Made by a program: the position numbers and the translations under genes. DNA of 11,011 bases from Verrucomicrobiota bacterium (GTDB lineage: Bacteria > Verrucomicrobiota > Verrucomicrobiia > Chthoniobacterales > JAFAMB01): contig JAFAJU010000288.1 in NCBI GenBank assembly GCA_019236035.1, positions 1 to 11,011 on the forward strand, in the 5' to 3' direction. This document shows, in pieces, positions 1 to 7,140 of this stretch; within the stretch, counting starts at the first letter, position 1; every line of letters begins with the position of its first letter. The notes beneath the pieces are model-generated. The model did no database searches. It had not been told where the DNA came from and saw only the letters and a program-made list of their open reading frames with translations.

Positions 1-397
1 TGCCTGCACTTCCCTGGAATTTACCCGTGAATGGCTGAAGATCGTGTACGATCTACGTAAAAGGGACGATCGGATTGAGTCGTTTTATTCTCGAGTTTCG
101 TCGAACTTCAGATAGATAGACGCCGTAGTTATTCACTCTCGGAGGACGTCCGGCACGATGAGTTTCTGCCGTCACACTGCATCACGTTCACGTCGCATTT
201 ACCATCACGCGTGATTCTCAGGCGGTCTTGTGCAATCCGCTCAGTACAAGCTTCTTGCAATCCGGCCCGTCACGCCCTGTGTCACGGCACAGAAAGAGAA
301 GAAAAGAAAAGAGACGCAAAGCGTGATGCGAGCCCTCGGAGCTTTCGGGATCACTGCTGCCTCTAGAGGACTTAAATTCCGTAAAACGTTGCGCCCA
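1..397. other. Left-edge region without a convincing gene
   Basis: No reading frame here resembles a known family. A plus-strand frame starting near 230 runs antisense across the small cysteine-rich gene and has no recognisable features, so I treat it as chance. The stretch includes a purine-rich run at about 291-313 next to a very short ACGC/GCGT inverted repeat (314-324). Read on the minus strand this is a weak hairpin followed by a pyrimidine tract, 74 bases beyond the last gene of the minus-strand operon. It could help end that transcript, but a 4-bp stem is poor evidence. Confidence 0.5.
2..115 (+). CDS. Possible 3' end of an unidentified gene (partial at left edge)
   Basis: The second plus-strand frame is open from the window edge to a TAG at 113-115, giving about 37 residues. 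The composition, including the segment LEFTREWLKIVYDLRKRDDR, looks like an ordinary amphipathic protein tail rather than random translation. I do not recognise the family, and an open frame this short can arise by chance. If real, it would converge on the minus-strand operon that ends at 398. Confidence 0.2.
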   Translation, partial: ACTSLEFTREWLKIVYDLRKRDDRIESFYSRVSSNFR

Positions 398-583
398 CTA
401 TGTCTTCACGATGCGCGCTGGCCTGGGCCTGAGATCCCCTTCGCAGTTAGGACAAACACCATGAAGGGTTTTCTCCGTACAGTCTTCGCAAAAGGTACAT
501 TCGTAGGAGCAAATCATGGCTTTGTCTGAATCCATTGGCAAAGGGGCTCCGCAGTTCTCGCATTTCTCTTTCATCTCGAGCAT
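398..583 (-). CDS. DUF1272 family small cysteine-rich protein
   Basis: A 61-residue protein with eight cysteines at residues 8, 11, 25, 29, 32, 35, 44 and 47. They fall as CxxC, CxxxC, CxxC and CxxC groups, the pattern of a small zinc-ribbon-like protein, and the segments ICSYECTFCEDC and GVCPNCEGDL match my recollection of the DUF1272 family. Metal binding is inferred from the cysteine spacing; no biochemical role is known to me. The chosen start is the ATG at 583, because a GGAGG lies 5 bases upstream of it. An in-frame ATG at 595 would place the GGAGG inside the coding sequence. The gene starts 20 bases after the MFS exporter stop on the same strand, so it is probably the last gene of the efflux operon. 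Confidence 0.85.
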   Translation of the reverse strand: MLEMKEKCENCGAPLPMDSDKAMICSYECTFCEDCTEKTLHGVCPNCEGDLRPRPARIVKT

Positions 584-588
584 AAAAA

Positions 589-593
589 CCTCC
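589..593 (-). promoter_or_regulatory. Ribosome binding site that fixes the DUF1272 gene start
   Basis: GGAGG on the minus strand, 5 bases before the ATG at 583. It overlaps the alternative upstream ATG (593-595), which argues that translation starts at the second ATG. Confidence 0.7.
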
Positions 594-603
594 ATTCGAG
601 CCG

Positions 604-1848
604 TCAGTTTCCTAGCTTAGCTAGTGGACTTCCGGGGCGGAAGACACAATCCGCGATAAAGGAAAATAAGCCGCACACGGCACCGCCCAAACAAATCGCG
701 GCCCACCCGCCGGTAGCCCAGAGCATGCCGGCAGCCGTCGAACCAATCGCGCCCCCGACGAAAAATACCCCCACATAGATCGCATTGATGCGGCCTCTGG
801 CTTCCGGACGGAGGAGGTTGATCATGTAGCGGCCAACGGTCTGGTTTCCCAACACGCCGACATCGAGCGTGATCGCGCTCAGGCCAAGTAAACCAAGCAG
901 CAAGAAAGTCGGCAGTGAAAAGGCAAGCCCGCCGATCGCGGCCACACCGAATCCGAGGAACAAGACAACATGGGCAATGTTAGTCGCGCGCTGTCCCATG
1001 CCCTTGTCGGCCATTCTACCCACCAAGGGAGTAACAACAGCACCGCCGGCGCCGACCAAGGCGAAGACGGCTATGCCATGCTGTTCAAGATGAAATGGAG
1101 CTGCTCCGAGCACGAAGACAATTGAAGTCCAGAATATATTGAATGCTGCCATTACGACGGCAGCCATGATGGACCGCTTGAGCAGCACTGGTTCATTGCG
1201 AATAAGTTCCCACAACGATCCAATCAGAGCCCCGTAGGCTAGATTCGTCGATGGACGCCGTTTCGGAACGCGTATGGTGAGAGTCGCGCAGAGCAGCGTG
1301 CTGCCAATGGCGCTCGCTACGAAAAAACCCTTCCAACTCCAGGTTCCTGCGAGAAAGCTCGCCGCTGGACGCGAAAGAAGAATTCCTACCATCAGACCGC
1401 TCATAATATCGCCGAGGACGCGGCCTCGTTGTGCGGGTTCAGTCATGGCGGCAGCCGTCGGCATCAAGATTTGAATTACCGTACAGGAAGCTCCCAAGAG
1501 GAACAGTAAGGGAAACAGCATCATCGCGTTCGGTGCCAGAACAACGCCCGCAGCACACAGACTAGCGCTCGTGAGCATCCAAGTTATCAAGCGTCGGTTT
1601 TCAATCAGGTCAGCGAGCGGGACCACAAAAAAAAGGCCAACCGAGTAGCCAATAGTTGAGATCATTGCCATCGTTCCGCTCGCAGCGGTTGAGAGTCCGA
1701 AAGAGGAAGCCATCAGACCCACGAGAGTTTGGGGCCCGAAAAGATTGGTGATCAGGACCGCGACGGTAATGGTGAAGAGAAGTACGGGAGCCCGTTGCGT
1801 GACTGCTACAGATTGGCTAGCTGTCGTGGTAGTAGATTGCGTGTTCAT
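604..1848 (-). CDS. MFS efflux transporter (drug:H+ antiporter type)
   Basis: A 414-residue inner-membrane protein with about twelve hydrophobic segments, usual for a 12-helix major facilitator. An MFS motif-A-like loop lies at about residues 79-86 (LADLIENRR), and a second equivalent (GRMADKGMGQR) at 277-287. The segment RGRVLGDIMSGLMVGILLSR (141-160) resembles the conserved region of YgaY-like and related sugar/drug exporters. The likely role is proton-driven export of a small toxic compound; the substrate cannot be read from sequence. The frame stays open upstream to 2214, but that part overlaps the HxlR gene in another frame and is not protein-like. The start is therefore placed at the ATG at 1848, 23 bases after the HxlR stop, with no strong Shine-Dalgarno sequence. 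The context suggests control by the HxlR regulator encoded just before it. Confidence 0.9.
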   Translation of the reverse strand: MNTQSTTTTASQSVAVTQRAPVLLFTITVAVLITNLFGPQTLVGLMASSFGLSTAASGTMAMISTIGYSVGLFFVVPLADLIENRRLITWMLTSASLCAAGVVLAPNAMMLFPLLFLLGASCTVIQILMPTAAAMTEPAQRGRVLGDIMSGLMVGILLSRPAASFLAGTWSWKGFFVASAIGSTLLCATLTIRVPKRRPSTNLAYGALIGSLWELIRNEPVLLKRSIMAAVVMAAFNIFWTSIVFVLGAAPFHLEQHGIAVFALVGAGGAVVTPLVGRMADKGMGQRATNIAHVVLFLGFGVAAIGGLAFSLPTFLLLGLLGLSAITLDVGVLGNQTVGRYMINLLRPEARGRINAIYVGVFFVGGAIGSTAAGMLWATGGWAAICLGGAVCGLFSFIADCVFRPGSPLAKLGN

Positions 1849-1871
1849 ACGATTTGGGATCAGGAAACGTG

Positions 1872-2243
1872 TTAAGTGTCGGTGGGTACCAGGGAGCGAT
1901 TTGAAGTAAGGAGCGTGGCACGGCCTTCCAGGAACGATCGCCCCCATTGCCATGCGGCTTTGATCACGGGTTCCAGGTCCTTTCCGCTCGCAGTCAGCGA
2001 ATATTCCACCCGCAGCGATATCCCTTCCATAACGCAGCGCTGGACGATTCCGGCCGCCTCCAACTCGCGTAACTGGTTCGTTAGCATCCTTTGCGTGATG
2101 TTGGGGATTAGGCGGCGCAGCTCTCCGTGACGTTTCGAACCACTGAGCAGTAGGTAGAGGATTTCTCCCTTCCATTTGCCAGCAATCACCTCGGTACAGG
2201 CCTCGACCGGGCAACCAGGTCCATCGTAATTCATGTGACGCAT
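1872..2243 (-). CDS. HxlR family transcriptional regulator
   Basis: A 123-residue winged helix-turn-helix protein of typical HxlR length. The hallmark start GCPVEACTEVIAGKWKGEIL (10-29) is followed by the recognition region IPNITQRMLTNQLRELEAAG (46-65) and the wing RVEYSLTASGKDLEPVI (78-94). Cysteines are at 11, 16 and 70; Cys11 sits at the position just before PVE where many HxlR proteins carry a cysteine. In YodB-type members an N-terminal cysteine senses quinones or diamide, so redox sensing is plausible but inferred. The ATG at 2243 has GGAGG 6 bases upstream. The gene begins 13 bases after the RND pump stop and ends 23 bases before the MFS gene, so it is co-transcribed with both and probably autoregulates the operon. 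A degraded second HxlR copy lies at the other end of the pump genes. Confidence 0.95.
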   Translation of the reverse strand: MRHMNYDGPGCPVEACTEVIAGKWKGEILYLLLSGSKRHGELRRLIPNITQRMLTNQLRELEAAGIVQRCVMEGISLRVEYSLTASGKDLEPVIKAAWQWGRSFLEGRATLLTSNRSLVPTDT

Positions 2244-2249
2244 TTTGGG

Positions 2250-2254
2250 CCTCC
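2250..2254 (-). promoter_or_regulatory. Strong ribosome binding site of the HxlR gene
   Basis: GGAGG on the minus strand, 6 bases before the ATG at 2243 and only a few bases beyond the RND pump stop (2257-2259). Translation of the regulator is therefore likely to be coupled to that of the pump. Confidence 0.75.
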
Positions 2255-2256
2255 GG

Positions 2257-5200
2257 TTATGGCTTAGTCGACAGCGCTGGCGACTTTGATGTCTCCGGGA
2301 GACTGATATTCGCAGACTTGATGGGGTCTTTTTTGAACTTACGGACGATGGTGTAGAAGGCGGGAGTGAACAGCAAACCGAAGACTGTTACTCCAAGCAT
2401 TCCAAATAACACGGCTGTCCCGAGGGATTGCCGCATCTCTGATCCCGCTCCAGTTGCCACAGCCAGAGGAGCGACTCCAAGGATGAAGGCAAAAGAGGTC
2501 ATTAGGATCGGACGAAGACGCGTTTGCGCAGCCTCAGTTGCAGCGGCTTCGGGTTCGTGACCATCCTGGTCTTGTCTCTGTCTCGCGAACTCCACGATGA
2601 GAATTGCATTCTTCGCGGCCAACCCTACCAGCACTACGAAGCCGATCTGAGCGAGGATGTCGATAGGCATGCGTCTGAAGTCGAGGGCCGTAGCCGATGC
2701 CAGTAAGCACATCGGCAAAATCAGCACGATCGCCAGCGGCAGTTTCCAACTCTCGTACTGCGCGGCCAATACGAGGAAGACGAAGAGCGCGGAGGCGGCA
2801 AAGATCGCGATAGTGGGGATACCCTGCTGTTCCTGCTGATGGGACAACTCGGTCCATTCGATGGCGAAGCCTGGGGGTAGCACCTGCTTGGCAAGCACCG
2901 CCATGCGCGCTATGGCCGTACCTGAGGCGACGCCTGGAGCTGCAGTGCCGAGGACATCAGCCGCGGGGTAGAGGTTGTAGCGTGGCTGTCGATAAGGCGC
3001 GGTCTGGTCCTTGAAGGTCGCCACCGTGCCAATCGGCACCATCTCGCCGCTCGCATTGCGGACCTTGAGACGGCTAATGTCCTCGGGCGTCTTCCGGAAC
3101 TGCTCGTCGGCCTGGGCAAGCACTTCGTAGGTGCGACCGAGATAATTGAAGTCGTTCACGTACTGCGAACCGAGGTATAGCTGCACGGTCGAGAACACGT
3201 CGTTCGGGGTGAGACCAACCTTTTCCGCTTTTTCGCGGTCGATGTCCGCGTACAGCGAAGGAGCACCGGCATTGTAGAGGGTGAAGACTCTCGCGAAATC
3301 CGGATCTTCATTGGCTGCCGCAACCAGCTTGTTGGCCGCGGCAGCCAGTTCCTGTGGCGTATGGTCGCCGCGATCCTCGACCATCAGCTTGAAGCCACCC
3401 GCAGCGCCCAGGCCTTGTACGGGCGGCGGGTTGACGACGATGACGACGGCGTCCTTGATGCCAGCCAAGGCCGCTCGGACCCTCGGCAACATGGTCGCGG
3501 CATTAATACCCGGGATGTGATGGCCATAAAGCGATGGCAGGCCGTAGAAGATCGTTCCGACGTTGGGCGCGATGGTCGATGTTGTCACGTCGAGCCCGGC
3601 CACCGGAGAAGTGTGGGTGGGGCCAGGCACCACTTTCAGGACGATGTCGTTCACCTCGCGGACGACCGCGTCGGTGCGTTCCAGGCTTGAACCCGGCGGT
3701 AGCAAGACGATCACGGCTTGGTATCCGATGTCCTGATCCGGAATGAAGCCGGTGGGTAGCCGCGACATCTGGAGACCCGTGAGACCGATCAAACCAAGAT
3801 AGAGCGGGCCGACTATGACGGTCGCCCTGACTAAGCGGGCGGTCATCTTGCCGTAGCTCGACGACAACCACTCGAAACCGGCGTTGAAGCGACCGAAAGC
3901 GCCCCGTAGGATCCGGTTAATTCCGCGCGACTCGGCGCGAACGTGGTGCGGCTTCAACAGCACCGCGCAGAGCGCCGGGCTGAGCGTCAGGGAGACGATA
4001 ACCGAGATGATCGTCGACGCAGAGATGGTCACCGCGAACTGGGTGAAGAACAGGCCCGATATACCGCTAATGAAGACCGAGGGAACGAAGACCGCGCACA
4101 GTGTTAGCGCGATGGCGATGAGCGCCGCGGACACTTCGTCCATGGTCTTGTGTGCTGCTTGCCGGGGCGCCATGCCCAACGCAATGTTTCGTTCGACGTT
4201 CTCGACCACGACGATTGCGTCGTCGACGACGATGCCCACGGCCAAGATCAGACCGAACATCGACAGGTTATTGATCGAGATGCCAAACACGGAGAGGATC
4301 GTGAACGTGCCAATGAGCGATATCGGGATGGCCACCACGGGAATGATCGTCGCCCGCCAAGTCTGCAAGAATAGGAAGACGACGCCGACCACGAGGGCAA
4401 TCGCGATGAAAATCGTTGCGATGACTTCGTGGATAGACTGACCCACGAAGGTCGTCGGGTCATAGATATCGATGTAGTCGAGACCCGGTGGGAAGCTCTT
4501 TTTAAGCTCCGCCATCTTCGCCCAGACCTCATGCTCGACCTGCACCACGTTCGCCCCCGGCGTGGCAATGACGAACCAGGGAGCGGACGCGTGCTTATCC
4601 GCATAGGCGATGGAGCCGTAATCCAGCGACCCGAGCTCGACACGGCCGATGTCGCGAATGCGGGTGACGCGCCCCAGGTCGTCAGACTTGACGATGATGC
4701 GGCCGAACTGATCGGGCGTAGAGAGACGGCCAAGCGCCTCGACATTGATCTGATAGGCCGCGTTGGTCGCGATCGGTGGCTGGTTGAGCACACCGGCCGA
4801 AATCTGGGCATTCTGGGCGCGTAGCGCGTTCAGGATGTCGCTGGCACTGATGCCGTCCGCGGCGGCCTTGTCTGGATCGACCCAAATTCGCATCGCGTAA
4901 TCGCGTTCGCCGAACAGCTGGAAATCCGCCACCCCGGGCAGCCGGGCGATCTGATCGCGGATCTTAAGCATATAGTTGGACATGTATTCAGGGCTGCGGG
5001 AGCCGTCCGGAGAATACACGTGCACGCCGAGAAGGAGCGCCTCGATGGTCTTCTTGACCTGAACGCCCTGGGCCTGTACTTCCTGCGGCAGTCGAGACAG
5101 CGTGTCCTGTACGCGGCTCTGGGTGAGCAGCAGCGAAGTGTTAGGATCGGTACCAACTTTAAAGATGACCGTGATGGTCAGTTGCCCGTTGCCAGTGGAC

Positions 5201-5448
5201 TGGCTGCTGATGTAGTCCATGTTCTCGACGCCGTTGATCGCCTGCTCCAGCGGTGTGGCAACGGTACGCGCGATGGTTTGCGCCGAAGCGCCGGGATAAG
5301 ACGTCGTGATTTGGATGGTGGTCGGCACGATGTTTGGATATTGGGCAACCGGCAAGAAAGACATTGTCGCCAAGCCAAACACGACGACGAAGATGTTGAT
5401 CACCGTTGCGAAACGCGGGTGATCGATGAAGAAGTGGGCCAGTTTCAC
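2257..5448 (-). CDS. RND multidrug efflux pump, AcrB/HAE1 type
   Basis: A 1063-residue inner-membrane pump, close to the roughly 1050 of AcrB. It opens with the family-typical FFIDHPRFA and first membrane helix (about 10-30), followed by the porter segment VAQYPNIVPTTIQITTSYPG (34-53). The second block of helices begins near 340. All proton-relay residues are present: Asp409 and Asp410 in LAVGIVVDDAIVVVEN, Lys946 in GLAAKNAIL, and Arg977 and Thr984 in RLRPILMTS, matching AcrB D407, D408, K940, R971 and T978. It should work as a trimer that takes hydrophobic compounds from the periplasm or membrane and passes them to an outer-membrane channel. The start is a GTG at 5448 with CGGAG 7 bases upstream. 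It follows the adaptor gene by 31 bases. No outer-membrane channel gene is visible here. The C-terminal tail after about 1036 is soluble and rich in Lys, Ser and Pro. Confidence 0.97.
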   Translation of the reverse strand: MKLAHFFIDHPRFATVINIFVVVFGLATMSFLPVAQYPNIVPTTIQITTSYPGASAQTIARTVATPLEQAINGVENMDYISSQSTGNGQLTITVIFKVGTDPNTSLLLTQSRVQDTLSRLPQEVQAQGVQVKKTIEALLLGVHVYSPDGSRSPEYMSNYMLKIRDQIARLPGVADFQLFGERDYAMRIWVDPDKAAADGISASDILNALRAQNAQISAGVLNQPPIATNAAYQINVEALGRLSTPDQFGRIIVKSDDLGRVTRIRDIGRVELGSLDYGSIAYADKHASAPWFVIATPGANVVQVEHEVWAKMAELKKSFPPGLDYIDIYDPTTFVGQSIHEVIATIFIAIALVVGVVFLFLQTWRATIIPVVAIPISLIGTFTILSVFGISINNLSMFGLILAVGIVVDDAIVVVENVERNIALGMAPRQAAHKTMDEVSAALIAIALTLCAVFVPSVFISGISGLFFTQFAVTISASTIISVIVSLTLSPALCAVLLKPHHVRAESRGINRILRGAFGRFNAGFEWLSSSYGKMTARLVRATVIVGPLYLGLIGLTGLQMSRLPTGFIPDQDIGYQAVIVLLPPGSSLERTDAVVREVNDIVLKVVPGPTHTSPVAGLDVTTSTIAPNVGTIFYGLPSLYGHHIPGINAATMLPRVRAALAGIKDAVVIVVNPPPVQGLGAAGGFKLMVEDRGDHTPQELAAAANKLVAAANEDPDFARVFTLYNAGAPSLYADIDREKAEKVGLTPNDVFSTVQLYLGSQYVNDFNYLGRTYEVLAQADEQFRKTPEDISRLKVRNASGEMVPIGTVATFKDQTAPYRQPRYNLYPAADVLGTAAPGVASGTAIARMAVLAKQVLPPGFAIEWTELSHQQEQQGIPTIAIFAASALFVFLVLAAQYESWKLPLAIVLILPMCLLASATALDFRRMPIDILAQIGFVVLVGLAAKNAILIVEFARQRQDQDGHEPEAAATEAAQTRLRPILMTSFAFILGVAPLAVATGAGSEMRQSLGTAVLFGMLGVTVFGLLFTPAFYTIVRKFKKDPIKSANISLPETSKSPALSTKP

Positions 5449-5455
5449 AGTGATG

Positions 5456-5460
5456 CTCCG
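5456..5460 (-). promoter_or_regulatory. Ribosome binding site supporting a GTG start for the RND pump
   Basis: CGGAG on the minus strand, 7 bases before the GTG at 5448. The family-typical N-terminus (KLAHFFIDHPRF) begins right after this codon, so the GTG is the real start. Confidence 0.7.
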
Positions 5461-5479
5461 AGGTTGAGACTCATTCTCG

Positions 5480-6832
5480 TTACGGCTTTAAAACGGCGAG
5501 TTGATCGGACTTTTCCTGTATCGTGCCGTTGGACGGATTGACCTTCGCGCCAGGCGCGGCCAAGAGGACTCCTTCGATAATAACTCGGTCCGTTGGAGCG
5601 AGACCGGAGCGGATCACGCGCAGACCACGTCGGATATCGCCCAGCTCGACCACCTTCGGGACCACGATGTTGTTATCATCCACTATCATGACGATGTGGT
5701 TTGATTGGTCATTGAGGATCGAGGCATCGGGGACAAGGAGAGAGGGTTCAGGCGCCCCCAAGTCAACGCGGATACGGGCGAACTCGCCTGGCGTTAGCAG
5801 GAGATCTTTGTTCCGGATCGTGGCCCGGGCGTGGATCGTGCCGCTTGATCGATCGAGCGTGTTGTCAACGAAGTCCAACGTCCCCTGCCGAGTGAAGGTG
5901 TTTTCGTCGCTCAGGGCGATCGTGACCTTGTTGGCAAGCTGTCCGCTCTGTTTGGTCCGCTGCCGGAGGAAAAGCAGGTAATCCGACTCGCTCATGTCAA
6001 AGTTCAAGTAGATGGGATCGATCGAGACGATCGTCGCCAGCAGCGTCGTAGGGCTGGTTTCGGCGCGGCTGCCAGCAATCAGGTTGCCGACTGAAACCAG
6101 GTGCGTGCCGATCTTGCCCGTGAAAGGCGAGGTGATTTGACAGTGGTCCAAATCGAACTTGGCGTCAGCAATTGCGGCCTTGGCATTGTCTACCGCGGCT
6201 TCTGCAGCTTGTTTTTCGGCCACTTTCTGATCGAGATCTTGAGGCGGAATGACGTTTTTCAGTCTTAATTGATTGGCGCGATTGAGCTCACGCACCGCTA
6301 GCTCCAAGCGGGCATTAGCACTCTCAAGCTGAGCGATCCCTTCGTTTAGTTTGATCTGATAAGGGGTAGGATCGATTTGGAAAAGAAGGTCGCCTTGCTT
6401 GACCACATCGCCGTCTTTGAAACCGATGTTCGTGAGAGTGCCACCAGCCTGAGCGCGCAGCTCAACGCGATCAACGGCTGAGAACTGGCCGAGGAATTGA
6501 AGCTGGGGTTCGACATCCTTCGTCACGGGCGCACTAACAACCACTGACGGCGCCAGAGCAGTAGCGGCCGCCGGCGTTTTCGTAGCGGGGAAAACGTTGG
6601 GGCCGAAGTAGGCCATGCCAACCGCTAGGCCGATCAAGACCGCAACCCCGACCCAGGCGCCGACATGACGCTTCCGGGTAGCCTCTCGCGGATTGGAATT
6701 GGTCTGTTCGACCGTCTCCTGTTGAATGGAATCTCCGTCTAGACGGTCACTGCGCGAGGGCTCGACGTATTCACGTTTGGTATATCTGCGATCCTGCGAC
6801 TGAAAGAGTCGGGCGTCGTTTCCATTCTTCAT
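5480..6832 (-). CDS. RND efflux periplasmic adaptor (membrane fusion protein)
   Basis: A 450-residue adaptor that would link the RND pump to an outer-membrane channel. One membrane anchor lies at about 57-77, and no lipobox is visible. Then come the first lipoyl half with LRAQAGGTLTNIGFKDGDVV (125-144) and KQGDLLFQIDPTPYQ (145-159), an alpha-helical hairpin at about 160-228, and the second lipoyl half at about 231-255 (CQITSPFTGKIGTHLVSVGN). A beta-barrel follows (to about 355) and a membrane-proximal domain with VPDASIL (367-373). The anchor is preceded by about 55 hydrophilic residues, longer than usual for AcrA-type adaptors. The ATG at 6832 has GGAGAG 5 bases upstream, so the extension appears to be translated. 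It is the first intact gene of the operon. The residual frame of a broken HxlR gene runs directly into its 5' end. Confidence 0.95.
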   Translation of the reverse strand: MKNGNDARLFQSQDRRYTKREYVEPSRSDRLDGDSIQQETVEQTNSNPREATRKRHVGAWVGVAVLIGLAVGMAYFGPNVFPATKTPAAATALAPSVVVSAPVTKDVEPQLQFLGQFSAVDRVELRAQAGGTLTNIGFKDGDVVKQGDLLFQIDPTPYQIKLNEGIAQLESANARLELAVRELNRANQLRLKNVIPPQDLDQKVAEKQAAEAAVDNAKAAIADAKFDLDHCQITSPFTGKIGTHLVSVGNLIAGSRAETSPTTLLATIVSIDPIYLNFDMSESDYLLFLRQRTKQSGQLANKVTIALSDENTFTRQGTLDFVDNTLDRSSGTIHARATIRNKDLLLTPGEFARIRVDLGAPEPSLLVPDASILNDQSNHIVMIVDDNNIVVPKVVELGDIRRGLRVIRSGLAPTDRVIIEGVLLAAPGAKVNPSNGTIQEKSDQLAVLKP

Positions 6833-7055
6833 TGCTTCTCTCCGTTTCGTAAGCTGGTTGATGAGACTTTGGCCACTTCGGATTGTGCTTGGTGGCCTCG
6901 TTCCGGGGAGGAGCGGCGAGGAAGGCTTTGCCCCAAAGGTACATTTCGTCGATCAGCGGTTTGAAATCTTTACCTCGTTTGGTGAGGGAATATTCGACCT
7001 GCTTGCTGTATCTTTTGACGTTACGGCCATGTGGAGCTGCTTTCCTATGGGTTGA
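6771..7055 (-). pseudogene. Remnant of an HxlR family regulator (C-terminal part only)
   Basis: On the minus strand, the frame bounded by a TGA at 7056-7058 encodes QVEYSLTKRGKDFKPLIDEM followed by YLWGKAFLAAPPRN. This is the wing and C-terminal helix of an HxlR regulator. It closely parallels the intact copy at 1872-2243 (VEYSLTASGKDLEPVIKAAW, then QWGRSFLEG). Recognisable homology covers only about 6910-7030. The N-terminal CPVE segment and the helix-turn-helix are missing, there is no in-frame ATG, and upstream DNA in the other frames does not supply them. The frame continues past 6833 into the adaptor gene before stopping at 6771-6773, so the original stop also seems lost. I read this as the decayed first gene of the efflux operon. 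Precise borders are uncertain. Confidence 0.75.
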
Positions 7056-7058
7056 TCA

Positions 7059-7140
7059 GGAGAAAATGTTGCCATAGACGTTCGTAGGCAGAAATGTCAT
7101 TAACCGATCAAAACCCGCCACTGACCTAATCTCCTTCTCC
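7059..7140. promoter_or_regulatory. Probable divergent promoter region between the efflux operon and the GlxA-like gene
   Basis: The transcripts on either side point away from each other, so promoters for the plus-strand regulator, and possibly for the efflux operon, should lie here or within the HxlR remnant. A TTGCCA at 7069-7074 could act as a -35 element for the plus strand, but the matching -10 is poor. I see no clear operator palindrome. This call rests on gene orientation. Confidence 0.35.

Noticed and set aside
360..369. Palindrome CCTCTAGAGG downstream of the DUF1272 gene as a terminator
   Set aside because: It has no loop and no T-run and could easily be chance.
230..529. Plus-strand 99-residue frame covering the left region
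   Set aside because: It runs antisense to the DUF1272 gene and has no recognisable domain, ribosome site or family-like pattern.
1849..2214. N-terminal extension of the MFS gene's open frame up to 2214
   Set aside because: It overlaps the well-supported HxlR gene in another frame, and its translation is rich in Arg, Pro and Gly with no MFS features. The transporter N-terminus fits the ATG at 1848.
3884..4441. Long plus-strand frame opposite the RND pump gene
   Set aside because: The pump gene is certain in the other strand, and the antisense product is Met-, Thr- and Arg-rich, as expected of a shadow frame in GC-rich coding DNA.
6858..7077. Two short plus-strand frames between the adaptor and the GlxA-like gene
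   Set aside because: They lie opposite the HxlR remnant, and the minus-strand translation is the one with family similarity.
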